Positions 44,243-52,879 of a stretch of 64,000 nt of DNA are shown here, piece by piece. The notes beneath the pieces are model-generated. The model had not been told where the DNA came from and did not search any database. It saw only the letters and a list, made by a program, of their open reading frames with translations. The translations under genes and the position numbers were made by a program. This stretch comes from an uncultured Clostridium sp. (lineage in GTDB: Bacteria; Bacillota; Clostridia; Clostridiales; Clostridiaceae), in NCBI GenBank assembly GCA_900548455.1, contig URKQ01000007.1:99464-163463 (forward strand), in the 5' to 3' direction. The first letter of the stretch is position 1. Every line of letters begins with the position of its first letter.

Positions 44243-44273
44243 CTAATCACCCCTGACTATTTTTATTGTCATC

Positions 44274-44293
44274 TTGACAATTATTCTTGTCAA
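44274..44293. promoter_or_regulatory. Palindromic operator 1 (TTGACAA-N6-TTGTCAA)
   Basis: Perfect seven-base arms with a six-base spacer, between the -10 and the start codon of the XRE gene. Centre-to-centre distance to operator 2 is 34 bases, about three helical turns, so two dimers could bind the same face. Confidence 0.7.
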
Positions 44294-44307
44294 ATTTAAT
44301 ATAACCC

Positions 44308-44327
44308 ATGACAACTATCCTTGTCAA
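44308..44327. promoter_or_regulatory. Palindromic operator 2 and -35 region of the XRE promoter
   Basis: ATGACAA-N6-TTGTCAA, the same palindrome with one change. On the minus strand its TTGACA (44327-44322) can be the -35 box, with TATATT 18 bases on as -10. Bound regulator would block the polymerase, as in autorepression. Confidence 0.7.
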
Positions 44328-44346
44328 GATAGTTTTTCCATTTCAA

Positions 44347-44440
44347 CAACATTTATTTAAAATAGAATTTTTACCTCTACACCAACATTTATTTAAAAAA
44401 GAAACTTTACTCCTCTACCAACATTTATTTAAAAAAGAAA
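44347..44440. repeat. Three tandem 36-bp units containing the repeat-family arm
   Basis: CAACATTTATTTAAAA starts at 44347, 44383 and 44419, so the period is exactly 36 bases; units 2 and 3 match at 21 of the first 21 positions. The conserved part is the right arm of the dispersed palindrome, the rest (ACTTTACTCCTCTAC type) is the joining sequence. Third unit is incomplete. Confidence 0.8.
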
Positions 44441-44450
44441 ATAGACACGT

Positions 44451-44519
44451 AAAAAAGCCAGTAGACCTGAGCTGCTCTGTCCAATAGACATGCTTCGCTT
44501 ATAGTTTACTGGCTTTTTT
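44451..44519 (-). terminator. Terminator of the SGNH gene
   Basis: AAAAAAGCCAGTA / TACTGGCTTTTTT arms of 13 bases enclosing 43 bases that may fold further (GTCCAATAGAC). The long loop is unusual for a terminator. Confidence 0.7.
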
Positions 44520-45352
44520 TATTTAATTATTGTTTTAAATTTTTCGCTAATTAATGTTGCTATCTTCGTTGCTCCACTTTCATTTAAAGTCAAATTATCA
44601 ATGGTATATTCACTAATATTAGCACTCTCTATGCCACTTTCATTAAAGAGATCTATAACTGGAATAGAATTTGTTTCTCCATATTTAAGGATGGCACTGG
44701 CATAGTCATCTAAAGTGTACCCTAAATAATTAGGATCAGGATAACTTGGTTGACCTTCTACAAAGCCATGTTTTTGGGGAGTCATTAAAATAATTATTCC
44801 CTCGGGATTTATAGCCTTTATAGATTCTGTAAGATATTTTAAATTTCCATAGTAGGACTCTACTTCTTTAGAATCGTTAATATTCCCTATTTCCAAAGAT
44901 TTCGTATAATCATTTATTCCACAATGAATTAATATAACATTAGAACTTTTTATGGAATTTTCATCAGCTGCTGAAGCCATTGTTTTAATCTGAAGTCCAC
45001 TATTTGCTTTATTTACAATATCCTTAGGATTTATCATCTTTTTTAACTTCTCTTGATATAAACCATCTTTAGAAGTTCCATCTCCTAAAGTTAGAATAGT
45101 CATTTCTTTAATTTTATCCTCTACACTTACATTTTCCTTCTTTGGTGATTCTTCAGTTTCCTTTTTTTCATCACCTTTTTTATCTACTTTTTCATTTTTA
45201 TTATCTTCTTTTTTTACTGTTTCATTGTAAGCATCACGCTTTGCAAGCAAATCTACTCTTTGTGATTTATCTTTTTTAAAGCCTACAAAACATATCCCTA
45301 TCAGAGCTATAAATAACAATAGGCTAATTATTCCACTCATTTTCTTGAACAT
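44519..45352 (-). CDS. Membrane-anchored SGNH/GDSL-like protein, triad degenerate
   Basis: 277 residues. Signal anchor (7-24), then a very Lys/Glu-rich stalk (30-80) and an SGNH-like domain: LTLGDGTSKDG at block I, HCGINDY at block III (residues 143-149) and DNLTLNESG at block V. The usual Ser of GDS is Gly92 and the usual His of DxxH is Thr, so hydrolase activity is doubtful. It may bind polysaccharide or peptidoglycan outside the cell. Start ATG 45352 behind GGGGTGA. Confidence 0.75.
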   Translation of the reverse strand: MFKKMSGIISLLLFIALIGICFVGFKKDKSQRVDLLAKRDAYNETVKKEDNKNEKVDKKGDEKKETEESPKKENVSVEDKIKEMTILTLGDGTSKDGLYQEKLKKMINPKDIVNKANSGLQIKTMASAADENSIKSSNVILIHCGINDYTKSLEIGNINDSKEVESYYGNLKYLTESIKAINPEGIIILMTPQKHGFVEGQPSYPDPNYLGYTLDDYASAILKYGETNSIPVIDLFNESGIESANISEYTIDNLTLNESGATKIATLISEKFKTIIK

Positions 45353-45424
45353 AACTTCACCCCTCATTATACATTATAACCCATATTTATAAATTTTTCA
45401 TTATTTTTTGTAATATTATGCAAT

Positions 45425-46270
45425 CTATATTTTTACAGCTTGACGATAATTACCTATTACATCATTTACTGGGGACACTGTTAAAAATGCATTAGGATCT
45501 GAAAATGTAACTATGTCTTTTAAATCTGCCAATTGATTTTTAGCTACTATAACATATATAAACATCTTATCGTCTTTAGAATATCCACCTTCTGCTCTTA
45601 AAATAGTAGCTCCCCTTATAAGTTTAGAGTTAATAGTCTCTATGATTTTCTCAGGTGTATCTGTAATAATAATACACTGCTTTGAAGCTGTAACATTTTC
45701 ATTTATTATATCCATGGTTTTACTTCTAACATAACTCATCAATATGGCATAAATTACAGTTTCCATTCCAAAGGTTAAAGCTAACAATATGTACACTAAT
45801 AAATCTTCAATAAGTAACACAGTAGATAAGTTTATGTTTTTAAATTTACTTTGAATAATCTTTGCTGAAATATCTAAGCCTCCAGTGGATGAATTTGATA
45901 CAAATAATAAATAAAAAGCAATTCCTAAAAGTACTCCTGTGACAATGGCACATAAAAGTCTGTCATTCATAGGTCTAAATTTAAATATTGTTCCAAAAAA
46001 GTCAGTTAAGAAAGATGAAACTAAAACAGTAAAACCACTTCTTATGGTGAATTTTCCTCCAATTACCTTGTATCCAAATACAAATAAAGGTATATTTACA
46101 AGTATAGTGATTAAACCTACTTTAGCGCCAGTAAAATGATTAATTACCAGCGCAATACCGGTAACTCCACCTGCACCAATCTGTGATGGTATTAAAAATG
46201 CTGAAAGTGCTAAAGAAAATACAACGCAACCTAAAAATATTGTAAAATAATCCTTTACTACTTTTTTCAT
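45425..46270 (-). CDS. YitT family membrane protein (DUF161 + DUF2179)
   Basis: 281 residues. Five or six membrane helices (8-180) starting FLIPSQIGAGGVTGIALVINHFTG, typical YitT, then a cytoplasmic DUF2179 domain (about 195-275, CIIITDTPEKIIETINSKLIRGATIL). Function unresolved; possibly transport or sensing of a small molecule. A sigma-54 promoter at 46379-46395 and a divergent TyrR-like activator gene suggest conditional expression. GGAGG before ATG 46270. Confidence 0.9.
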   Translation of the reverse strand: MKKVVKDYFTIFLGCVVFSLALSAFLIPSQIGAGGVTGIALVINHFTGAKVGLITILVNIPLFVFGYKVIGGKFTIRSGFTVLVSSFLTDFFGTIFKFRPMNDRLLCAIVTGVLLGIAFYLLFVSNSSTGGLDISAKIIQSKFKNINLSTVLLIEDLLVYILLALTFGMETVIYAILMSYVRSKTMDIINENVTASKQCIIITDTPEKIIETINSKLIRGATILRAEGGYSKDDKMFIYVIVAKNQLADLKDIVTFSDPNAFLTVSPVNDVIGNYRQAVKI

Positions 46271-46302
46271 ATGTATCTGCCTCCTAAATTAAGTTTATTC
46301 TT

Positions 46303-46362
46303 ATAGCTCTGTAGTAAAATAAAGTGTTAGAATTACAGCACTGTAAATACATACAAAGCCAT
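46303..46362 (+). repeat. Solo IS-end relic in the yitT leader
   Basis: AGCTCTGTAGTAAAATAAAG + TGTTAGAAT and, after a gap, CTGTAAATACATACAAAGCC match the relic at 63244-63310 over about 55 positions with roughly six changes and one indel. TTACAGCACTGTAA inside is a palindrome. No transposase nearby. Confidence 0.5.
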
Positions 46363-46378
46363 TCTTAATAATATATGA

Positions 46379-46395
46379 AGCAAAATTCATGCCAA
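46379..46395 (-). promoter_or_regulatory. Sigma-54 (-24/-12) promoter of yitT
   Basis: On the minus strand TTGGCATGAATTTTGCT: against the consensus TTGGCACG-N4-TTGCT only one base differs, and GG and GC are ten bases apart as required. Predicted start about 46368, leader about 100 bases. An AT-rich inverted repeat AAATTAAT-TG-ATTAATTT (46452-46469) lies 57 bases upstream and could be an activator site. Confidence 0.75.
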
Positions 46396-46517
46396 CTTTT
46401 GTAGAATTTTGAAAGAAGTCGACTATTACCATGACATATTAGCTTTAAAATAAATTAATTGATTAATTTAAAAATATTGAAAAACCTTAAATAGTACATA
46501 ACTAAAAGGAGAAAAAA

Positions 46518-48083
46518 ATGATTAGATTTGAAATAGTAACTGAAGATAGACTAGGGATAACGGTGGAAATATTAGAGAAAATATATAAAAAAAATATTAA
46601 CCTAATTTCCCTGGAAGTTTTTAAGCACAGAGTATGTGTAAAAATTGATCATATTGATAATCTAACTAAAGAAGAACTTATAAATGAGCTATATTCCATA
46701 GATTGCATAAAAAGCATTAAAGAAATGGAACTTTTATATCATGAGCAAAATGAAAGACAACTTCTTGCAGTAATTAACTCTGTAGATGAAGGAATAATTT
46801 ATATAGATAGAAACTACAAAATAAATATCTTCAATGATTATTGTGAAAGTCTCTTTGGATATGACAAAACCGCAGTAAAAAGTACGGACATTAGAGATAT
46901 TTTAATAGAGCCTACTGCCCTTATGAATTTATTTGAACTAGGGGAAGAATATGATAACGTAGAATTTCGTGGTTTAACTAAAGAGGGTGAAATCAGCTTT
47001 ATCTCTACAGGCCGATGTATAAAAAATGATAACAACGAAACCATTGGAGCTGTAATATCAATTAAAGATGTTAATAAAGCTCGGGAACTTGCCCAAATTG
47101 TGTCCTCTATGGAAGATGGCGCCTTTAAAGATATAATCGGAAATAGTGATAGTATAGAAAAGGTTAAAAAAATTGCCCTGGCAATTTCAAAGAGTAACTC
47201 TACCGTTTTATTAAGAGGTGAAAGTGGTACTGGAAAAGAGCTCTTTGCAAAAGCTATCCATAGATGTAGCAGTAGAAAAAACAAGAATTTTGTAGCAATA
47301 AACTGTGCAGCTTTACCTGAAGCTTTAATAGAAAGTGAACTCTTTGGATATGAAAAAGGAAGTTTTACAGGAGCCATGCAAGGTGGTAAAAATGGTCTAT
47401 TTAAAGAAGCCCACGGTGGCACTCTATTTTTAGATGAAATTGGAGAGTTGTCTCTTCCACTTCAAGCAAAACTTTTAAGAGTCCTTCAAGAAGGAAAAAT
47501 CAGAAAAATAGGAAGTAATAAAGAAGAATCCGTTGATGTAAGAATTATAGCAGCAACTAATAGAAACTTAGAGAAAATGATTAAAGGTGGCCAATTTAGA
47601 GAAGATCTTTACTATAGAATTAATGTAATTCCAATTTATCTTCCTAGCTTAAAGGATAGAATGGTAGATATCCCTGCCCTAGTTCAATTCTTTATAAATT
47701 CATTAAATAAAAAAATAAATAGACATATCCTTGGAGCAGATTTAAACTTCATTGATAAATTAATGAACTATCCTTGGCCTGGAAATGTTAGAGAGCTTCA
47801 AAATGTCATAGAAAGAGCAATGAACCTTTGCAGCGGAGAATATCTTACTGAAAAAGATTTAATAATGGACTTTGGTGAAAAAAATGAAGGCTATGAAGTA
47901 AAAATTATTTCTGAAAAGAAAAATCAGTTCCTAACTTTAAAGGAAGAGCTTGATATAAAAGAAAAAGAAATTTTAATAAAAGTTCTTAAGGAATGTAACA
48001 GTTATAGACAAGCTGCAAAAATCCTTGGAGTATCCCACACCACCATAATGAACAAAATAAAAAAATTCAACATAAAACTGTAA
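46518..48083 (+). CDS. TyrR-like sigma-54-dependent transcriptional activator
   Basis: 521 residues. ACT domain (1-70, RFEIVTEDRLGITVEILEKI), PAS domain (about 78-190), AAA+ domain with Walker A GESGTGKE, the sigma-54 contact loop GSFTGA, Walker B GTLFLDEIGELSL and arginine finger region, then a Fis-type HTH (YRQAAKILGVSHTTIMNKIKKF). ACT domains usually sense amino acids. Divergent from yitT, in front of which a -24/-12 promoter lies, so yitT is the likely target. AAAAGGAG ribosome site. Confidence 0.93.
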   Translation: MIRFEIVTEDRLGITVEILEKIYKKNINLISLEVFKHRVCVKIDHIDNLTKEELINELYSIDCIKSIKEMELLYHEQNERQLLAVINSVDEGIIYIDRNYKINIFNDYCESLFGYDKTAVKSTDIRDILIEPTALMNLFELGEEYDNVEFRGLTKEGEISFISTGRCIKNDNNETIGAVISIKDVNKARELAQIVSSMEDGAFKDIIGNSDSIEKVKKIALAISKSNSTVLLRGESGTGKELFAKAIHRCSSRKNKNFVAINCAALPEALIESELFGYEKGSFTGAMQGGKNGLFKEAHGGTLFLDEIGELSLPLQAKLLRVLQEGKIRKIGSNKEESVDVRIIAATNRNLEKMIKGGQFREDLYYRINVIPIYLPSLKDRMVDIPALVQFFINSLNKKINRHILGADLNFIDKLMNYPWPGNVRELQNVIERAMNLCSGEYLTEKDLIMDFGEKNEGYEVKIISEKKNQFLTLKEELDIKEKEILIKVLKECNSYRQAAKILGVSHTTIMNKIKKFNIKL

Positions 48084-48123
48084 AGTTTATTTGCCACTTG
48101 GAAAGATTTTTTTACATAAATCA

Positions 48124-48168
48124 AAGGTAGCTGTAAAGTTTTTTTACCATCTCTACAACTACCTTTTT
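48124..48168. terminator. Bidirectional terminator between activator gene and EPS operon
   Basis: AAGGTAG c TGTA / TACA a CTACCTT, T runs on both sides. Serves the rightward activator gene and the leftward EPS operon, whose last stop is at 48189. Confidence 0.8.
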
Positions 48169-48188
48169 ATATTATATTGTAGCTAAAA

Positions 48189-49232
48189 TCATCTTAAATA
48201 AATAAACCTCTTAGACCTAAACTTTATCCTATAAAAGATTTTAGCAAAAGCCAATAATATAACCTTTGAATTTAATAAAAATAAAATATTTATAATCTTA
48301 CGTCGAGTAGATAAAAACTTATTATAACTTAGCTTATATTCATAAGTATAAAAATTAATAAATCTTTCTATATAATTCACCTTTTCTTCAAAACTAAAGT
48401 CACATTCTTTTCTAAAAAAGTCCATAAAACAGGAAAAACAAATTCTTTGAAAATCACTATAAATATTAGCCTCACGTTCTTCTTTATCAATATAGGAATC
48501 TTCAAGGATTAAAGCTCTTTTGTTCTCATGAACCTTTATCATTTGAAAAAACTTATCTCTATTATAAGTATTTATAATTGAATCTTCATTTTCTCTAATA
48601 TAATTATAAACTATATCACTTGCTTCATAGTAATTATTACATCTTTTTATAACATCTAAATTAAAGCGTATATCCTCTCCAATATAAAGCTCTTCATCCA
48701 TCTTTATATTATTTTCTTTAATAAAGGACATCCTGTAAGCTTTATTCCAAACACAACGGAAATACGGTTTATCAATAATATCTAGTATATTTTCATTAAT
48801 TTTTATATATTTATAAAACACGTCCACTCTACTATTAACCCCGGACACATTTAACTTTCCTCCATTGCGTTTAATAACATCAAAACCAAAACAAATAACC
48901 TCAATATTAGTTTTTATTATTTTGTTATAAATAACCTTTAAAGCATTATCCTTATATTCATCATCAGCATCAATAAAAAGAAGATACTCCCCCGTTGCAT
49001 AATTAATACCACGATTTCTAGCACTACTACTTCCTTTATGGTCTTGCTTTAAATATACTATTCTGTCATCCTCAGTCAAAAATTTCTTTACTATGTTCTC
49101 GCTGTTATCAGTAGAACCATCATTGACTAAAATTAACTCGTAGTCCTCAAAGTCTTGATTTAAAACACTCTTTATTGACCTATTTAAAAATTTTTCAGAG
49201 TTATAAAAAGGCATAACTATACTTAAAAACAA
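48189..49232 (-). CDS. GT2 family glycosyltransferase (last EPS gene)
   Basis: 347 residues. GT-A fold, N-terminal SIVMPFYNSEKFLNRSIKSV, NDGSTDNS nucleotide site, LFIDADDEY metal motif and an ED near DEELYIGEDIRFN. Inverting transferase, sugar unknown. C-terminal 100 residues are basic and hydrophobic, possibly membrane-associated. TTG start with weak ribosome site AAGTGA; 22 bases after the epimerase gene. Confidence 0.88.
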   Translation of the reverse strand: MFLSIVMPFYNSEKFLNRSIKSVLNQDFEDYELILVNDGSTDNSENIVKKFLTEDDRIVYLKQDHKGSSSARNRGINYATGEYLLFIDADDEYKDNALKVIYNKIIKTNIEVICFGFDVIKRNGGKLNVSGVNSRVDVFYKYIKINENILDIIDKPYFRCVWNKAYRMSFIKENNIKMDEELYIGEDIRFNLDVIKRCNNYYEASDIVYNYIRENEDSIINTYNRDKFFQMIKVHENKRALILEDSYIDKEEREANIYSDFQRICFSCFMDFFRKECDFSFEEKVNYIERFINFYTYEYKLSYNKFLSTRRKIINILFLLNSKVILLAFAKIFYRIKFRSKRFIYLR

Positions 49233-49254
49233 TCACTTCACAACCTTAGATAAT

Positions 49255-50283
49255 CTATTTTTTTAGTTTATAGTAATCTACATACCAGTCAGCAAATCTT
49301 TGAAGTCCTTCTTCTATTGAGGTAGCTGGCTTAAAACCTATAGCTGCTTCAAGTTTTTTAGTAGAAGCATAAGTTGCAGGTACATCTCCCGCCTTTAGTG
49401 GTTCAAAAACTTTCTTAAACTTAACTTCTTCCTTTAGCGAATTACTTAAAGCTTTTTCTAAAGTTTCTATAAAAGTCATAAGTTTTTCTGGATTATTATT
49501 ACCTATATTAAATACCTTGTGGGGCACTTCTTCTTCTGGAGGATTGTTTAAAAGTCTCTCTATTCCTTCTACAATATCATCTACATAAGTAAAATCCCTG
49601 TATAAATCATGGTCAAAATCACCATTATTAAATATCTTAATAGATTCTCCACTGAAATATTTATCAGTAAAACTAAAGTAAGCCATATCCGGTCTTCCCA
49701 TAGGTCCATATACAGTAAAGAATCTAAGGCCTGTAGCTGGAATTTTATATAGATGACTATAAGTATGAGCCATAAGTTCATTAGATTTTTTAGTTGCTGC
49801 ATATAAAGATACGGGATGATCTACAAAATCACTTTCTTCAAAGGGCACTTTTTTATTGGACCCATACACAGAACTAGAGGATGCATATACAAGATGATCT
49901 ACTTTATTATGTCTACAAGCTTCAAGAATATTAAAAAAGCCTACTATATTACTTCCTATATATACATCTGGATTTTCAATAGAATATCTAACCCCTGCTT
50001 GAGCTGCTAAATTAACAACAATATTAGGCTTAAATCCTTTAAAAATCTCCATTATTTTATCTTTATTTGATATATCTTCCTTGATAAAAACAAAATTGTC
50101 GAAATATTCTAACTCTTTTAAACGAGCTTTTTTTAAATTAACATCATAATAGTCATTTATATTATCTATACCTATAACCGTACATCCCTGCTTTAAAAGA
50201 CTTTTAGATAAATAAAACCCAATAAAACCAGCTGCACCAGTAATAAGATACCTCTTCTTAGTATCTAACTCTTTATAATTCAA
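49255..50283 (-). CDS. UDP-glucuronate 4-epimerase-like SDR enzyme
   Basis: 342 residues, extended SDR. NAD site ITGAAGFIGFYLSKSLL, catalytic YxxxK in SLYAATKKSNE with Ser-rich YASSSSVYG, and RFFTVYGPMGRPDMA which is typical of GAE-type UDP-glucuronate 4-epimerases. It would turn UDP-GlcA into UDP-GalA, next to the dehydrogenase gene that makes UDP-GlcA. TTG start behind GGAGGAATAATT. Confidence 0.88.
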   Translation of the reverse strand: MNYKELDTKKRYLITGAAGFIGFYLSKSLLKQGCTVIGIDNINDYYDVNLKKARLKELEYFDNFVFIKEDISNKDKIMEIFKGFKPNIVVNLAAQAGVRYSIENPDVYIGSNIVGFFNILEACRHNKVDHLVYASSSSVYGSNKKVPFEESDFVDHPVSLYAATKKSNELMAHTYSHLYKIPATGLRFFTVYGPMGRPDMAYFSFTDKYFSGESIKIFNNGDFDHDLYRDFTYVDDIVEGIERLLNNPPEEEVPHKVFNIGNNNPEKLMTFIETLEKALSNSLKEEVKFKKVFEPLKAGDVPATYASTKKLEAAIGFKPATSIEEGLQRFADWYVDYYKLKK

Positions 50284-50303
50284 AATTATTCCTCCAATCT
50301 TTT

Positions 50304-51710
50304 TTAGTTTCTAGTTGCCGCAGCTTCAAAAAACATCTCTGGAACTTTAATACTAGGTCTTCCTACAGAATAATATTCAACACCAGCATTTTTCATTTCA
50401 TTAACATCATAAATGTTGCGTCCATCATAAACTAGAGGCATCATCATAAGCTTTTTATATTCTTTCGGTTTAATAGTTTTTACTTCCTTCCATTCAGTAA
50501 ATATGAAACAAATATTAGCTCTATATAAAGCTTCTCTTGGATCTTTTACATATTTTATTGAGCCTTTTTCAATATTTCCTTCAGGATATCTTCTTTTAAA
50601 ATTCTCAGCTCCAACTGGATCATAAGCGTATATTTCTGCTCCACTTTGAAGTAATAAAGGTATATTTTCAAGGGATGGAGCTTCTCTTAAATCATCAGTT
50701 CCAGGCTTAAAGGTAAGTCCTAAAACTGCTACTTTAAGTCCACTAAAGGTAATTAACCGTCTACAAGCCTTTCTATATAACATAGTTTTTTGATTTTTAT
50801 TAACCTCTATAGCCGCTTCTATTGTTTTAAGGTCATATCCATTTTGCCTTGCTATATAGTAAAGGGCCTTTGTGTCCTTTGGAAAACAGGAACCACCATA
50901 TCCAATACCAGCATTTAAAAATCTTCTTCCTATTCTTTCATCATAGCTCATTCCCTTAGCTACATCTTCAATATTAGCTCCAACAAGTTCACAAAGATTT
51001 GCTATATCATTCATATAAGAAATCTTAAGAGCTAAAAAATCATTAGAAGCATACTTTATCATCTCGGCTGAACGCCTACTTACAGATACTATTGGTAAAT
51101 TAAAAGGCTCATAAATTTCCTTTAAAATTTTCTCTGCCCACTTACTTTCTGTACCTATAATTATTCTAGCTGCATGAAGAGTATCAAAAACCGCCGTGCC
51201 TTGAGCTAAAAACTCTGGATTTGAAGCAACTTCTATTTTAATTTTATTACCCCTCCACTGACCCTCTTCATTAAAAAGCTTTCTATTATAAGGAAGAAAG
51301 TCATTAATAAACTGTTCTACCTTATCATTAGTTCCAACGGGAACGGTAGATTTAACTACTACAAGACAATTCCTTTCAACATTCTCTGCAATTTGTCTTG
51401 CAACAGTAGCAATATAAGCAAGGTTTGCTGAGCCATCTGGAAGCTCCGGAGTACCTACTCCTATAAATATAGCATCAGCCTCACTATATGCAGCTTTATA
51501 ATCAGTAGTATAATTAAGCCTGCCCTCATCATAGTTTTTCTTCATTATCTCTTCTAAATCTACTTCGTATATTGGAGATACACCACTCTTCATTAGATTG
51601 ACTTTATTCTCATCAATATCTACACAGGTTACACTATGACCATTTTCCGCAAAACAAACTCCAGCTACAAGTCCAACATAGCCTGTACCAGCCACTGCTA
51701 TTTTATACAT
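50304..51710 (-). CDS. ugd: UDP-glucose 6-dehydrogenase
   Basis: 468 residues. Rossmann motif VAGTGYVGLVAGVCFAENG, VKSTVPVGT, catalytic Cys in GYGGSCFPKDTKAL (about residue 275) and the C-terminal LGLTFKPGTDDLREAPS block. Oxidises UDP-glucose to UDP-glucuronate with two NAD+. The close relative, UDP-ManNAc dehydrogenase, is less likely given the 4-epimerase next to it. GGAAG ribosome site. Confidence 0.93.
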   Translation of the reverse strand: MYKIAVAGTGYVGLVAGVCFAENGHSVTCVDIDENKVNLMKSGVSPIYEVDLEEIMKKNYDEGRLNYTTDYKAAYSEADAIFIGVGTPELPDGSANLAYIATVARQIAENVERNCLVVVKSTVPVGTNDKVEQFINDFLPYNRKLFNEEGQWRGNKIKIEVASNPEFLAQGTAVFDTLHAARIIIGTESKWAEKILKEIYEPFNLPIVSVSRRSAEMIKYASNDFLALKISYMNDIANLCELVGANIEDVAKGMSYDERIGRRFLNAGIGYGGSCFPKDTKALYYIARQNGYDLKTIEAAIEVNKNQKTMLYRKACRRLITFSGLKVAVLGLTFKPGTDDLREAPSLENIPLLLQSGAEIYAYDPVGAENFKRRYPEGNIEKGSIKYVKDPREALYRANICFIFTEWKEVKTIKPKEYKKLMMMPLVYDGRNIYDVNEMKNAGVEYYSVGRPSIKVPEMFFEAAATRN

Positions 51711-51742
51711 GATAACTTCCTTTCTTATTATAAAATCATTAA

Positions 51743-52846
51743 TTAACTTGTTTGTGATACTTTTATATTTGATATATATCTATTTTTAACTTTACCTATT
51801 AATAACAAATATAAATCAGATAATATTATAGATACAATTAAGGTCACCCAAAATAAAGTAGTATACACTGTAAAAGGAGAAATATCTAACAAACTTATTT
51901 TCTTAAGTACGATTAACATTATAGGTTGATGAATTAAATAAATTAAAAAACTAAGATTATTTATTTTAAAAATTAATTTAGATTTACATACACGTTCTAG
52001 TCTTTCATAATTTTTATTCTTTAAATTGTTGATAAATAGATAAATTGACATTACTCCCAATATAGAAATTATCTTATCGATAGAATAATCCAATACTTTA
52101 ACTACAATTGTATTACTGGATAAACTTATATACTTTCCAATAATAAAATAATTTATATTAAACAGTAAGATATAACTTATAATAATTATCCACATACTTT
52201 TATTAATATAAATTGTTTTTAATTTATTATGATTGTATGCAACGTATCCTAAGTAAAAAAACAACATATACTGAATACTTCCTGAAACCTGATAAAAGTT
52301 AGGAATCTTAACTGCAATAACTGATAATAAAAACAATACTATAAAGTTTATATATACTTTATTCTTTTTAAAAATATTCTCTAACAAATAAAATATTATG
52401 AATAAATTAAATAACATAAGTAAAAACCATAGATGTCTCGGTGTCTTCCCTAAAAATATTTCACTAAAGATTCTTGACATATATGGAGTAGATATATTAT
52501 CTATCTCAAAAATCATTTGAATTGGTATCATAAAAAAGCTTCCTACAATTATATAAGGAATGATAAGTCTTTTAAATTTTTTAACACAAAACTCTTTTAG
52601 ACTTTTATATTTATCTTTACTTTTCCCATAAGAAAATAAATATCCCGAAACGAATACAAATAAAGGCATATGAAATGAATATATAAAATTAGTTATATAC
52701 TTCAATATTTCAGAAGAATTATTTACTACAACATAACTCCACTTTCCAGCATATATACATCCACTATGCCCTAAAACAACTAATAATATTGCTATAACAT
52801 TTAAAATAGTAATCTCATATAATCTATCATTATTTCTAGTGGTCAT
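51743..52846 (-). CDS. Acyltransferase 3 family membrane protein
   Basis: 367 residues, about ten membrane helices. N-terminal RLYEITILNVIAILLVVLGHSG with the conserved His, and R...FHMPLFVFVSGYLFSYG, characteristic of acyltransferase-3 proteins that O-acetylate polysaccharides from the membrane. Start at ATG 52846: AGGTGA lies eight bases ahead, and the GTG at 52858 is part of that site. Probably adds acetyl (or succinyl) groups to the EPS. Confidence 0.88.
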   Translation of the reverse strand: MTTRNNDRLYEITILNVIAILLVVLGHSGCIYAGKWSYVVVNNSSEILKYITNFIYSFHMPLFVFVSGYLFSYGKSKDKYKSLKEFCVKKFKRLIIPYIIVGSFFMIPIQMIFEIDNISTPYMSRIFSEIFLGKTPRHLWFLLMLFNLFIIFYLLENIFKKNKVYINFIVLFLLSVIAVKIPNFYQVSGSIQYMLFFYLGYVAYNHNKLKTIYINKSMWIIIISYILLFNINYFIIGKYISLSSNTIVVKVLDYSIDKIISILGVMSIYLFINNLKNKNYERLERVCKSKLIFKINNLSFLIYLIHQPIMLIVLKKISLLDISPFTVYTTLFWVTLIVSIILSDLYLLLIGKVKNRYISNIKVSQTS

Positions 52847-52879
52847 TTTCAAAATCACCTACTCCTACTAACTTTGTAA

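Noticed and set aside
44347..44440. 36-bp spaced repeats as a CRISPR array
   Set aside because: Only three units, the whole unit is repeated rather than constant repeats with unrelated spacers, the arm occurs elsewhere as inverted pairs, and there are no cas genes nearby.
46838..47422. 194-codon minus-strand frame within the sigma-54 activator gene
   Set aside because: Antisense shadow of the conserved AAA+ domain, no ribosome site and no known family.
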